Assembly: GCA_019635715.1 (NCBI GenBank)
Contig: JAHBYY010000004.1
Span: 35,873-99,872 of the forward strand
Length of the DNA stretch: 64,000 nucleotides
Direction: 5' to 3'
Source: Rhizobiaceae bacterium
GTDB taxonomy: Bacteria > Pseudomonadota > Alphaproteobacteria > Rhizobiales > Rhizobiaceae
Position 1 is the first letter of the stretch. Each line of letters starts with the position of its first letter. Position numbers and translations under genes: made by a program. Shown here one piece after another: positions 24,361 through 32,269 of the stretch. The notes below the pieces were generated by a model. It worked only from the letters and a program-made list of their open reading frames with translations, did no database searches and was not told where the DNA came from.

Positions 24361-25437
24361 ATGAGGAAGGTACTGGTACGCGTCGTATTCGCGGCGATCG
24401 CGCTGAGCTATGTGCTCACACATTTCCTCGCCGCAGCCCACGCGCAAAGCTCGCTGGGCATCGGCACCAGCGAGGCGATCGTGCCGTCCACGGGCCTGTT
24501 CGGCGGCTTCATGATGTGGGTGAACCTGCATCAGCAGGCCTTCTACCGGTCGCTCACCGGCGCGCTGAAGGCGATGCGCGAGGACAGCGGCAAGCTCTGG
24601 CTGCTGATCGGGCTGTCCTTCGCCTATGGGGTCTTCCACGCCGCCGGGCCGGGTCACGGCAAGGCGGTGATCTCGTCCTACATGCTCGCCAACGAAGTGG
24701 CGCTGCGGCGCGGCGTCATGCTGTCCTTCGTCTCGGCGTTCCTGCAGGCGGCAATGGCGCTGGTCATGATCGCGCTGGTCTTCCTGGTGCTGCGCGGCAC
24801 CTCGGTGTCGATGACCGGCGCCACCTGGTTTCTCGAAGTGGCAAGCTACGTCATGGTGACGCTGTTCGGCGCCTGGCTGCTCTGGCAGAAGGCCGCGCCG
24901 AGGCTGGCCGGTCTGTTCGGCCGCACGCCCGCGCGCAGTCTGTCGGCCGCCTTTGCCGCGGCCGAGCCCAAGGCTCCGGCGCCGCGCATCTTCCATTCAG
25001 GCCCGCACCATGCCGATTGCGGTCACGACCATGGCAGCGGCATCGGTGCGGGCGCCATGGTCTGCGAGGCCTGCGGCCACAGCCACCTGCCCGATCCGTC
25101 GCTGATCTCGGGCGACCGCTTCGACTGGCGCACCGCCTGGTCGGCGGTCGCGGCGGTCGGCCTGCGTCCCTGCTCCGGTGCGCTGATCGTGCTGACCTTC
25201 GCCTTCCTCAACGGCCTGTGGCTCGGCGGCGTGCTGTCGGTGTTCGCCATGGCAACCGGCACCGCGATCACCGTCTCCATCCTCGCCACGCTCGCGGTGA
25301 CCGCGAAAAACTGGGCGGTGGCGGTCGCCGGCGACGGCAGGATGGGCAACCGCATCCACGCCGCCATCGAGATCGGCGGCGCGGCTCTCGTCCTGGTGCT
25401 CGGCCTGGTGCTGCTGAGCGCCAGCCTCGCGGCCTGA
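24361..25437 (+). CDS. Nickel/cobalt efflux transporter, NicO/RcnA type
   Basis: The 358-residue product has an N-terminal signal-like helix and about six further membrane helices. Two family motifs are visible: GVFHAAGPGHGKAVISSY at about residue 90 and GLRPCSGALIVLTFAFLNGL at about 265. Between them is a cytosolic or periplasmic loop with His/Cys clusters (FHSGPHHADCGHDHGSG, CEACGHSH), likely metal-binding. Members export Ni or Co. It forms a two-gene unit with the DUF1007 protein. The direction and metal are inferred from the family. Confidence 0.87.
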   Translation: MRKVLVRVVFAAIALSYVLTHFLAAAHAQSSLGIGTSEAIVPSTGLFGGFMMWVNLHQQAFYRSLTGALKAMREDSGKLWLLIGLSFAYGVFHAAGPGHGKAVISSYMLANEVALRRGVMLSFVSAFLQAAMALVMIALVFLVLRGTSVSMTGATWFLEVASYVMVTLFGAWLLWQKAAPRLAGLFGRTPARSLSAAFAAAEPKAPAPRIFHSGPHHADCGHDHGSGIGAGAMVCEACGHSHLPDPSLISGDRFDWRTAWSAVAAVGLRPCSGALIVLTFAFLNGLWLGGVLSVFAMATGTAITVSILATLAVTAKNWAVAVAGDGRMGNRIHAAIEIGGAALVLVLGLVLLSASLAA

Positions 25438-25478
25438 CGAGGGGGCCGGAGCGGAGGCAAGCCTTGACCCTTGGTGCC

Positions 25479-25736
25479 GCCCCTCATCGCCCTGCCGGGC
25501 ACGTCTCCCCGTAAGACGGGGAGAAGAAGGCTGGCCGTTATGACGGCGCCTCTCCGACAACGGCGGCGAATGGCGAAATCATGAACGAGAGCGTCTCTCT
25601 CCCCGCAAGCGGGGAGAAGACCGCCGTCATGTCCGTCTTGGCGTATCGTCTACGTTGGAGATTGGCGAAACCGGCGCGGCAAGAAGACCTTCTCCCCGTT
25701 CACGGGGGAAAGTGCCCGGCAGGGCGATGAGGGGCA
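25479..25736. repeat. 258-base MITE-like element with long terminal inverted repeats
   Basis: The left end (from CCCCTCATCGCCCTGCCGGG, 25479-25527) and the right end (to CCCGGCAGGGCGATGAGGGG, 25689-25736) are near-perfect inverted copies of about 45 bases. A further hairpin, CTCCCCGCAAGCGGGGAG, lies in the middle (25599-25616). There is no coding frame with a plausible start. This element fills most of the 384-base gap (25438-25821) between the convergent NicO and DenD genes, and I see nothing else in that gap. Confidence 0.85.
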
Positions 25737-25821
25737 TCGACCGTCAAACCTGGAAGCCCACGCGTAGAGGGGAACGCATCACGCCGACTTCCGCCGCCTC
25801 ACCCCCATTTGGAAGCAATTC

Positions 25822-26802
25822 TCAGAGCGCCGGCAGCTTGCCGCCCAACTCGTCCTCGACATGCGCCTGCACGATCTGGTCGAAGCTCGTCTCGGCGGTG
25901 AAGCCGAGGTCGCGCGAGCGCTTCGCCTCGAAGCGTGTCGGCCAGTTCTGCACGATCGCCCAGATCGTCGGATCCTGGACCTCCTTGATCAGCGCCGCGA
26001 CCTTCGGTCCGGCGATGCGCGTCAGCGAGTCGATCTGCTCGCCGACAGTGACGCCGACGCCGGGCATCGTCAGGTTGCGGCGCGGACCGATCCTGTCCGT
26101 GTCGATCGTCGCGGCGTGGATCAGGAAGCCGACGGCCGAGCGCGGGCTGGCATGGGTATGGACCACGCTGCGTGGCACCGGCAGGATCGCCTCCTGTCCG
26201 GCCAGCGGCTCGCGGATGATGCCGGAGAAGAAGCCCGAAGCGGCCTTGTTCGGCTTGCCGGGCCGCACGCAGATGGTCGGCAGGCGGATGCCGACGCCGT
26301 CGAAGAAGCCGCGCCGCGAATAGTCGGCGAGCAGCGCCTCGCCCATCAGCTTCTGCGTGCCGTAGGATGTCATCGGCGTGTTGAAGAAGTCGTCCGGGAT
26401 GACTTCGGGGAACGGCGCGCCGAAGACGGCGATCGACGAGGTGAAGATCACCTTCGGCCGATGGCCCGAAAGCCGGATCGCATCGAACAGGCGGCGCGTG
26501 CCGTCCAGGTTGACACGGTAGCCGAGATCGAAGTTGGCTTCCGCCTCGCCGGAGACAACGCCTGCGAGGTGATAGACGAGATCGGGCTTGCGGGCGATCA
26601 GGGCCTCGGTCGCCCCCTCGTCGGCCAGATCGCCGGTGAAGGCGGTCGATTCGATGCCCGCAGCCTCGGGCAGCGCGGGCGCGACGATGTCGTGAAGATC
26701 GAGCGCCGCGATGCGCTTGCCGCCGACGGAGCCGTCGCGCACCAGCCTGCCGATCAGCTTGCGGCCGACCATGCCGGCCGCACCGGTGATCAGGATTCTC
26801 AT
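25822..26802 (-). CDS. denD: NAD-dependent epimerase/dehydrogenase, D-erythronate dehydrogenase type
   Basis: The 326-residue product is an extended SDR: Rossmann motif TGAAGMVG at residues 6-13, the VNLDGTRRLFDA and SSIAVFG segments, and the catalytic YGTQK (Tyr-Lys). The sequence VRPGKPNKAASGFFSGIIRE with VVHTHASPRSAVGFLIHAAT is characteristic of the DenD group, which oxidises D-erythronate in a four-carbon acid sugar pathway. The other genes of that pathway are not adjacent, so the substrate is less certain than the family. The downstream end faces a MITE-like repeat. Confidence 0.82.
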   Translation of the reverse strand: MRILITGAAGMVGRKLIGRLVRDGSVGGKRIAALDLHDIVAPALPEAAGIESTAFTGDLADEGATEALIARKPDLVYHLAGVVSGEAEANFDLGYRVNLDGTRRLFDAIRLSGHRPKVIFTSSIAVFGAPFPEVIPDDFFNTPMTSYGTQKLMGEALLADYSRRGFFDGVGIRLPTICVRPGKPNKAASGFFSGIIREPLAGQEAILPVPRSVVHTHASPRSAVGFLIHAATIDTDRIGPRRNLTMPGVGVTVGEQIDSLTRIAGPKVAALIKEVQDPTIWAIVQNWPTRFEAKRSRDLGFTAETSFDQIVQAHVEDELGGKLPAL

Positions 26803-26813
26803 GGAAACTCCCT

Positions 26814-27014
26814 CTATTGCCGGCCGCGATAGCGGCCCCTAAGCCAGAACACCAGAAAGAAGGCGAGCACGAACAGCGCGCCGAACACGCCGGCCGCGGC
26901 CGTCGAATAGTCGCCGATCGCCAGCATGATACGCGGCATCAGATACAGCCCGATGCCGAACACAGCCATGATGACAAAGGCGGCAAGCGCTGCGTTGCGA
27001 TTCTCTTGGGTCAT
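26814..27014 (-). CDS. Small two-helix membrane protein
   Basis: The 66-residue product has two hydrophobic helices, ALAAFVIMAVFGIGLYLMPR and AAGVFGALFVLAFFLVFWLR, with short charged ends (MTQENRNA, GRYRGRQ). It lies between the CDF exporter (24 bases upstream) and the DenD gene (11 bases downstream), all on the minus strand, so the three may be one transcript. Similar small proteins occur widely in rhizobia without a known function. Confidence 0.65.
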   Translation of the reverse strand: MTQENRNAALAAFVIMAVFGIGLYLMPRIMLAIGDYSTAAAGVFGALFVLAFFLVFWLRGRYRGRQ

Positions 27015-27038
27015 TCAGCGTGCGGATCCGGGCGTCGG

Positions 27039-28049
27039 TCAGTGACGGTGATCGCCTGAAGCGTCGGCGCAGGCGCCATATTCGGGCTCGACCGTCGCAT
27101 GGCCGATCCGGTGACGCGATGCAAGACGGCGTTTGATCGCGCTGACGGCCTTCGAGGCATCCACCCCTTCGTTCAGGCAGGCATGCAGCGTCACCATGTT
27201 GCGCTCGCCGTCCAGCGACCAGAGGTGCACGTGATGGACGTCCCGAACGCCGGGGATGCTCGTCGCGATGTCCTTGGCGATGGCGTCACGATCGAGCCCG
27301 GCGGGAGCGCCTTCCAGCAGCAGCCCGCCCGCTTCGCGGATCAGCGACCAGGCGCCGCGGAACAGCAGCACGGAGACGAGGGCCGACAGGATCGGATCGA
27401 TCATCGTCCAGCCGGTGGCAAGGATCACCAGCGCCGCCGTGATCGCCGCCACCGAGCCGAGCAGGTCGCCCAGCACGTGCAGCACGGCGCCGCGCATGTT
27501 GAGGCTCTCCTTGCTGCCGCCATGCAGCACCAGGAAGGCGGCGATATTGACGCCGAGACCGATGACGGCGACCCACAGCATCGGGCCGGCGAGCACCTGC
27601 ACCGGCTCGAACAGGCGCACGACCGCCTCGTAGACGATCCATGCGGCGATGGCAAAGATCGTCAGGCCGTTGGTGTAGGCGACCAGCGTCTTCACCCGGT
27701 CGAAACCGTAGGTCATCCGCGCGCTGGCGGCGCGGCCGGCGAGGTGGAACGCATACCAGGCCAGCGCCAGCGAGATCGAATCGGTCAGCATGTGCCCGGC
27801 ATCGGCCAGAAGCGCGAGCGATCCGGTGATCACGCCGCCGACCGCCTCGGCGACCATGAAGCCGCCCGTCAGCACGGCCGCGATCAGGACGCGGCGCTTG
27901 TCGGTCGAACCGTGCGAGTGGCTGTGGCCGGGTCCGTGAGAGTGGCTGTGGCCGGGTCCGTGCGCATGGCCGTGGTCGTGACCGGGCGAAGGCTCGTGCC
28001 CGGCGCCGGTCTCCTCGTGCGGATGGTTGTGGGCGTGTCCATTTGCCAT
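27039..28049 (-). CDS. Cation diffusion facilitator metal exporter with His-rich N-terminus
   Basis: The 336-residue product has a His-rich cytosolic N-terminus (about residues 1-50), then a six-helix CDF domain with the metal-site pattern LLADAGHMLTDSISLALAWY (helix 2) and AVLHVLGDLLGSVAAI (helix 5), and a C-terminal ferredoxin-like domain ending in HVHLWSLDGERNMVTLHACL. The HxxxD pairs are those of Zn/Co/Ni exporters such as CzcD/DmeF. The start at 28049 begins MANGHAHNHPHEE; the upstream extension overlaps the neighbouring gene. The His-rich segment contains a recent 24-base tandem duplication. Confidence 0.93.
   Translation of the reverse strand: MANGHAHNHPHEETGAGHEPSPGHDHGHAHGPGHSHSHGPGHSHSHGSTDKRRVLIAAVLTGGFMVAEAVGGVITGSLALLADAGHMLTDSISLALAWYAFHLAGRAASARMTYGFDRVKTLVAYTNGLTIFAIAAWIVYEAVVRLFEPVQVLAGPMLWVAVIGLGVNIAAFLVLHGGSKESLNMRGAVLHVLGDLLGSVAAITAALVILATGWTMIDPILSALVSVLLFRGAWSLIREAGGLLLEGAPAGLDRDAIAKDIATSIPGVRDVHHVHLWSLDGERNMVTLHACLNEGVDASKAVSAIKRRLASRHRIGHATVEPEYGACADASGDHRH
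27916..27963 (-). repeat. 24-base tandem duplication in the His-rich region of the CDF gene
   Basis: Two adjacent 24-base units (27916-27939 and 27940-27963) differ at one base. They encode two copies of HGPGHSHS on the minus strand. The unit keeps the frame and adds four histidines, so copy number can change metal-binding capacity. Confidence 0.88.
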
Positions 28050-28053
28050 GGGC

Positions 28054-28737
28054 TCAGCGATCTCCTGCCGCCCGGAAGTCTTCCAGACGCTTCCTCTGTG
28101 CGCCGGCGGCATCGAAATTGCTCGGATCCAGCCAGGCTTCATAGGCCCGCTTCAGCGCCGGCCATTCGGTATCGATGATCGAATACCATGCCGTGTCGCG
28201 GTTTTCACCCTTTACGATCATGTGCTGTCGGAAAACACCCTCGAAGGCGAAGCCGAAGCGTTCGGCCGCCCGCTTCGACGGCTCGTTGCGGTTGTTGCAC
28301 TTCCACTCGTAGCGCCGGTAGCCGAGGTCGTCGAAGATGTATTTCATGAACAGGAACTGCGCCTCGGTGGCGGCCGGCCGGCGCGACACGGCGGGGCCCC
28401 AGTAGATGTTGCCGATCTCGATCGCGCCGTTGCCCGGATCGATGCGCATCAGCGTCTGGCGCCCGGCGATCGTGCCGCTCGCCTTGTCGATGACGGTGAA
28501 GAACAGCGGATCCTCGCTCGCCGCCGCCCTGTCGAGCCAGGGCTGGAAGGCCGCGCGGCTTTCCGCCGGGGTTTCCGGCAGCCATCGGAACCGCCCGCTG
28601 ATGTCCGACACCGAGGACGCGGCGTAGAGCCCGTCGCCGTGCCGGGCCGCATCGAGCGGCTCGAGGCGCACGTAGCGGCCCTCCAACGGAACCCGTGCCG
28701 GGCGCGGGCGGGGTGTCCAGTCGGAAAGGTCGCGCAT
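28054..28737 (-). CDS. RimJ/RimL-type GNAT acetyltransferase
   Basis: The 227-residue product starts MRDLSDWTPRPRPARVPLEG and has the GNAT_3 pattern of RimJ/RimL-like proteins: GRYVRLEPLDAARHGDGLYA, GNIYWGPAVSRRPAATEAQF, LGYRRYEWKCNNRNEPSKRA and AERFGFAFEGVFRQHM. It likely acetylates a small molecule or protein N-terminus; the substrate is unknown. The start at 28737 is divergent from vapB across 64 bases. The CDF gene begins 4 bases after its stop, so these are probably one transcript. Confidence 0.88.
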   Translation of the reverse strand: MRDLSDWTPRPRPARVPLEGRYVRLEPLDAARHGDGLYAASSVSDISGRFRWLPETPAESRAAFQPWLDRAAASEDPLFFTVIDKASGTIAGRQTLMRIDPGNGAIEIGNIYWGPAVSRRPAATEAQFLFMKYIFDDLGYRRYEWKCNNRNEPSKRAAERFGFAFEGVFRQHMIVKGENRDTAWYSIIDTEWPALKRAYEAWLDPSNFDAAGAQRKRLEDFRAAGDR

Positions 28738-28752
28738 GTTGAACCTCTTGAG

Positions 28753-28773
28753 ATATACTGCATGGCAGCATAT
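28753..28773 (+). promoter_or_regulatory. Operator-like inverted repeat before vapB
   Basis: ATATACTGC (28753-28761) and GCAGCATAT (28765-28773) form an inverted repeat with one mismatch and a 3-base spacer. It includes a good -10-like TATACT (28754-28759). The position, 28 bases before the vapB start in the gap shared with a divergent acetyltransferase gene, suits autoregulation by VapB. Confidence 0.55.
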
Positions 28774-28801
28774 GCTTCCATGCTCACCAGGGATTGGTCC
28801 A

Positions 28802-29092
28802 ATGGCCATTACCATTCGGAACAAGGAAACCGAAGAACTGATCCGCCGTATCGGCCGTCGGACAGGGGAAGGGCCGAGCGCGGTGATCCGGCGGCTTGCC
28901 GAGAACGAGAACGCGCGAGGCGGATCGGTGCCACCTGAAGAGGTGGCCCGTCGGATGAAGGTGTTCGAGGAGCTGCGCGAGAAATATCCGCCCCCGGAAG
29001 TGAAAATGACCTGGGCGGAGGTCGAGCGCGAGATGGAGTCCATCTTCGACTATCTCGAAGAGGATCCTTACCGGTCCAGCCGCCAAAGGTGA
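28802..29092 (+). CDS. vapB: VapB antitoxin, PSK/Rv0623-like
   Basis: The 96-residue product starts MAITIRNKETEELIRRIGRR, the N-terminal DNA-binding segment of the PSK-type VapB antitoxins (ribbon-helix-helix-like), followed by GPSAVIRRLAENE. The C-terminal half (VKMTWAEVEREMESIFDYLE) should wrap around the toxin. It overlaps vapC by 4 bases (GTGA). It would neutralise VapC and repress the shared promoter. Confidence 0.88.
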   Translation: MAITIRNKETEELIRRIGRRTGEGPSAVIRRLAENENARGGSVPPEEVARRMKVFEELREKYPPPEVKMTWAEVEREMESIFDYLEEDPYRSSRQR

Positions 29093-29487
29093 TCATTGTC
29101 GATACCTCGGCTTTGGCCGCGATATTTCTCGATGAACCGGAGAGTGCGCGCGTGCAGGCCTGTATGGCATCATCGGCGTCGGCCATGATCCCAATATCCT
29201 GCATAGTTGAGATCGCCGTCTTGCATCGCTTCGGCGAACGACGCTTCGAGTGGCTCGACACGGTCTTGTCCGAGCTGAAGGTCAAGGTGGTGGGTTTGGA
29301 GGCCGGCACTGCGCAGATCGCGGTTCAGGCCGCCCGCGCTTACGGCAAGGGCAGCGGCCACCCGGCGCAACTGAACTTCGGAGACTGTCTGAGCTATGCG
29401 GTCGCAAAGTCACGCGACCTTCCCCTCCTCTACGTCGGCACCGATTTTTCGCACACGGACATCCAGTCCGCACTCACGCAGGAATAG
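29089..29487 (+). CDS. vapC: VapC toxin, PIN-domain ribonuclease
   Basis: The 132-residue product starts with GTG in the vapB stop. It shows the four acidic residues of the PIN active site: D5 (IIVDTSALAAIFLDEPE), E41 (CIVEIAVL), D99 (NFGDCLSYAVA) and D119 (YVGTDFSHTDI). VapC enzymes cleave specific RNAs, often initiator tRNA or the sarcin-ricin loop, and stop growth when free of VapB. All key residues are present, so it is likely active. The aminotransferase gene follows after only 2 bases but is an unrelated housekeeping gene. Confidence 0.92.
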   Translation: MIIVDTSALAAIFLDEPESARVQACMASSASAMIPISCIVEIAVLHRFGERRFEWLDTVLSELKVKVVGLEAGTAQIAVQAARAYGKGSGHPAQLNFGDCLSYAVAKSRDLPLLYVGTDFSHTDIQSALTQE

Positions 29488-29489
29488 CC

Positions 29490-30674
29490 ATGCTCCACAC
29501 CATCGACGCCTTCGACCGTATCGGCGAGGAAAACGCCTTCGCCGTGCTGGCACGGGCGACAGCACTCGCCGCGCAGGGCAAGGACATCATCAATCTCGGC
29601 ATCGGCCAGCCGGATTTCCGCACCCCGGACCACATCGTCGAGGCAGCCATCAAGGCGCTGCGCGACGGCCATCACGGCTACACGCCGGCGACCGGCCTGC
29701 TGGCGACCCGCGAGGCGGTGGCGCGCCGGACGCTGACCACCACGGGCGTCGAAGTCTCGCCGGAGACGGTGATGATCCTGCCGGGCGGCAAGCCGACCAT
29801 GTATGCGGCGATCGTCATGTTCGGCGAGCCCGGCGCCGAGATCATGTATCCGGATCCGGGCTTCCCGATCTACCGCTCCATGATCGAATTCACCGGCGCG
29901 ACGCCGGTCCCGATCCCGATCCGCGAGGAGAACGGATTTGCCTTCTCGGCCGAGGAAACGCTGGCCCTGATCACGCCGCGGACGCGATTGATCATCCTGA
30001 ATTCGCCCGCCAATCCGACCGGCGGCGTCACCCCGCGCATCGAGATCGAGAAGCTGGTCGCAGGGCTGGAAAGGCATCCGGACGTGGCGATCCTGTCCGA
30101 CGAGATCTACGACGTGATGACCTATGACGGGGAAGCGCACACCTCGCTGCTGCAATTCCCGTCGATCCGCGACCGCCTCATCGTTCTCAACGGCTGGTCG
30201 AAGACCTGGGCGATGACCGGCTGGCGCATGGGCTGGTCGATCTGGCCGAACGGCCCGCAGAGCGCCAATCTCTACGACAAGGTGCGCAAGCTCGCGGTGA
30301 ATTGCTGGTCCTGCGTCAACGCACCGTCGCAATATGCCGGCATCGCGGCGATCGACGGCCCGCAGGACGCCGTCGACGCGATGATGAAGGCCTTCGACCG
30401 GCGTCGCAAGCTCGTCGTCGACGGCCTCAACGCCCTCCCGGGCGTGTCCTGCATCGTTCCGAAGGGCGCCTTCTATGCGTTCCCGAACGTATCGGAGACC
30501 GGCTGGAAGGCGAAGAAGCTGGCGACGGCGATTCTCGACGAGACCGGCGTCGCGCTGATCGGCGGCCCCGACTTCGGCATTCTCGGCGAAGGCTACATCC
30601 GCCTGTCCTATGCCAATTCGGAGGAGAACATTTCGCGCGCGCTGGAGCGCATCGGCGAGTTCCTGGCGCGCTGA
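29490..30674 (+). CDS. Class I pyridoxal-phosphate aminotransferase
   Basis: The 394-residue product is a fold-type I aminotransferase of the aspartate/alanine subgroup: NLGIGQPDFRTPDHIVEAA, NSPANPTGG, SDEIYDVMTYDGE and the PLP lysine K238 in NGWSKTWAMTGWRMGW. The Y-D-V-M and GWRMGW motifs fit enzymes acting on aspartate, aromatic or other amino acids, so the substrate is not assigned. The ATG at 29490 lies just after vapC. A YciI-like gene follows after 23 bases and may be co-transcribed. Confidence 0.9.
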   Translation: MLHTIDAFDRIGEENAFAVLARATALAAQGKDIINLGIGQPDFRTPDHIVEAAIKALRDGHHGYTPATGLLATREAVARRTLTTTGVEVSPETVMILPGGKPTMYAAIVMFGEPGAEIMYPDPGFPIYRSMIEFTGATPVPIPIREENGFAFSAEETLALITPRTRLIILNSPANPTGGVTPRIEIEKLVAGLERHPDVAILSDEIYDVMTYDGEAHTSLLQFPSIRDRLIVLNGWSKTWAMTGWRMGWSIWPNGPQSANLYDKVRKLAVNCWSCVNAPSQYAGIAAIDGPQDAVDAMMKAFDRRRKLVVDGLNALPGVSCIVPKGAFYAFPNVSETGWKAKKLATAILDETGVALIGGPDFGILGEGYIRLSYANSEENISRALERIGEFLAR

Positions 30675-30697
30675 ACCGCCGGAAGGGGAGGAAGACC

Positions 30698-31078
30698 ATG
30701 ATCTATGCGATCCTCGCCTATCATGTCGAAGGCGTGATCACCGCCATGACGCCGGAACAGGACGCGGCGCTGATGGCCGATCTGCACGGCGTGCACGGCC
30801 GGCTCCATGCGAATGGCAGCCTCGGCCCCGCCGCGCGGCTCGGCGCCACCGAGGGCGCCTGCACGCTGCGCGACGGCCTGCTGATCGACGGGCCCTTCGC
30901 CGAGACCAAGGAGCAGTTGCTCGGCCTCTATCTGATGGAGGGCAAGACGCGCGACGAAGTCGTGGCGGCGGCGCGCGACCTCTGGCGCGTCAACCCGAGC
31001 GCCGTCTACGAAATCCGGCCTGTGCTTCTCTATCTCCCCGGCGCGGACATCGCGCCGGGCAGCGGCGAGGCTTCGTAG
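30698..31078 (+). CDS. YciI-family (DGPF domain) protein
   Basis: The 126-residue product starts MIYAILAYHVEG and carries the family signature LLIDGPFAETKEQLLGLYLM with a conserved H/D pattern (HGVHGRLHANG). YCII-domain proteins have a ferredoxin-like fold; some are hydrolases or dehalogenase relatives, and many have no known role. A strong GGAAGGGGAGGAAG ribosome-binding region precedes it. It lies 23 bases after the aminotransferase. A dispersed repeat begins right after its stop. Confidence 0.88.
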   Translation: MIYAILAYHVEGVITAMTPEQDAALMADLHGVHGRLHANGSLGPAARLGATEGACTLRDGLLIDGPFAETKEQLLGLYLMEGKTRDEVVAAARDLWRVNPSAVYEIRPVLLYLPGADIAPGSGEAS

Positions 31079-31083
31079 GCCGC

Positions 31084-31190
31084 TTGATGCATGTCGCCCG
31101 AACGAGGGAACCGGTTTCGGGACAACGACATGCATCAAAACAAGAACTCAAAGCGCGGCGCCTGAGTCCGATTTGACGCGACGCGCTTCA
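31084..31190. repeat. Dispersed 3' repeat, copy 1
   Basis: The core is TGATGCATGTCGCCCGAA followed by GGGACAACGACATGCAT, an inverted pair of ATGCATGTCG and CGACATGCAT arms, then an A-rich piece and a second hairpin-like GC-rich part with CGCGACGCGCTT. A close copy lies at 53714-53815. Both copies follow immediately after the stop of a plus-strand gene and lie before the stop of a minus-strand gene, as expected of a bidirectional terminator-like repeat. Confidence 0.85.
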
Positions 31191-31946
31191 GCCGCGTCCG
31201 ACGAACGGCATCTTGGTGGCCATCACGGTCATGAACAGCACGTTGGCGTCGAGCGGCAGCCCGGCCATGTAGAGCACCGAGTCCGCCACCTGCTGGACGT
31301 TCATCACCGCCTCGGCCGCCATCGTGCCGTTGGCCTGCGGCACGCCGACCGTCATCGGCCGCGCCATGTCGGTCAGGGCGTTGCCGATGTCGATCTGCCC
31401 GCAGGCGATGTCGAACGGCCGGCCGTCGAGCGCCAGCGTCTTGGTCAGGCCGGTGATCGCATGCTTGGTCGCCGTGTAGGGGACCGTGCCGGGGCGCGGC
31501 GCGTGCGCCGAGACCGAGCCGTTGTTGATGATGCGCCCGCCCATCGGCGTCTGCTTGCGCATGGTGCGGAAGGCCGCGCGCGCGCACAGGAACGACCCGG
31601 TCAGGTTGACGCCGACCATGTCGTTCCAGACCGACACCGGCGTCTCGTCGATCAGCGTCGACTTGTGGCTCATGCCGGCATTGTTGAACAGCACGTCGAC
31701 GCGGCCGAACGCCTTCACCGCCGCGTCGAACAGCGCGTCGACCTCGTCTTCCCTGGTGATGTCGCAGGCCTGCGCCAGGCCGCGCGCTCCGCCCTGCGAG
31801 CCGGCCTGCGCGACCGCCTCCTCCAGCAGCGCGGCGCGCCGGCCCACGAACACCGTGTTCCAGCCCTTCCTGACGAATTCGATTGCCACCGCCTTGCCGA
31901 TGCCGGTGCCCGCGCCGGTGACGACCGCTGTCTTGATGCTATCCAT
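31188..31946 (-). CDS. Short-chain dehydrogenase/reductase (SDR)
   Basis: The 252-residue product is a classical SDR: TGAGTGIGKAVA nucleotide-binding motif at residues 11-22, NNAGMS, a catalytic Ser (NNGSVSAHAPRPG) and YTATKHA (Tyr-xxx-Lys). NAD(P) oxidoreductase activity is secure, the substrate is not. The start at 31946 has GGAGGT upstream. It is divergent from a TetR regulator gene at 32270, which probably controls it. Confidence 0.92.
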   Translation of the reverse strand: MDSIKTAVVTGAGTGIGKAVAIEFVRKGWNTVFVGRRAALLEEAVAQAGSQGGARGLAQACDITREDEVDALFDAAVKAFGRVDVLFNNAGMSHKSTLIDETPVSVWNDMVGVNLTGSFLCARAAFRTMRKQTPMGGRIINNGSVSAHAPRPGTVPYTATKHAITGLTKTLALDGRPFDIACGQIDIGNALTDMARPMTVGVPQANGTMAAEAVMNVQQVADSVLYMAGLPLDANVLFMTVMATKMPFVGRG

Positions 31947-32269
31947 GATCACAGTACCTCCACTCGAATGGCGGCATCGCAGATCGGGGACGATCAGGCA
32001 AGCCATTCGACAAAAAGGGCGGTCATTGGCGACCGCCCTGATCTGAACCGCGCTTGGGAGGAGGAGAAGCGGATCCGACTGCATTGAGCATGGACCCTAT
32101 TGGTTAACCATTCCCTAACGTCGGCAAGGAATGACCGAAGAAGGCCATGCATGCGATCCGGCAATCTGCGGGCGCGGCCGGCCCGAAAAATCTTGACGGC
32201 GTCAAGTTATGACCGGCAAGGTCTCGACCCACAAACGCGGTGCGCGTGCGCTTGAAATCAAGGCATCCC
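31947..32269. promoter_or_regulatory. Divergent regulatory region between SDR and TetR genes
   Basis: This 323-base region separates the two divergent genes. The only structure I see is the 15-base palindrome at 32192-32206 and an A-rich piece near 32100. No small coding frame with a good ribosome-binding site is apparent. It presumably holds both promoters. Confidence 0.5.
32192..32206 (+). promoter_or_regulatory. Palindrome CTTGAC-GGC-GTCAAG, candidate TetR operator
   Basis: A perfect 6-base inverted repeat with a 3-base centre lies 64 bases before the TetR gene. TetR-family operators are often palindromes of this size near the regulator's own start. It also contains a -35-like TTGACG. Confidence 0.55.

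Noticed and set aside
25479-25736. CRISPR-like appearance of repeated CTCCCC/GGGGAG hairpins
   Set aside because: The units are inverted palindromes with irregular spacing and no constant spacers, so they fit REP/MITE elements instead.
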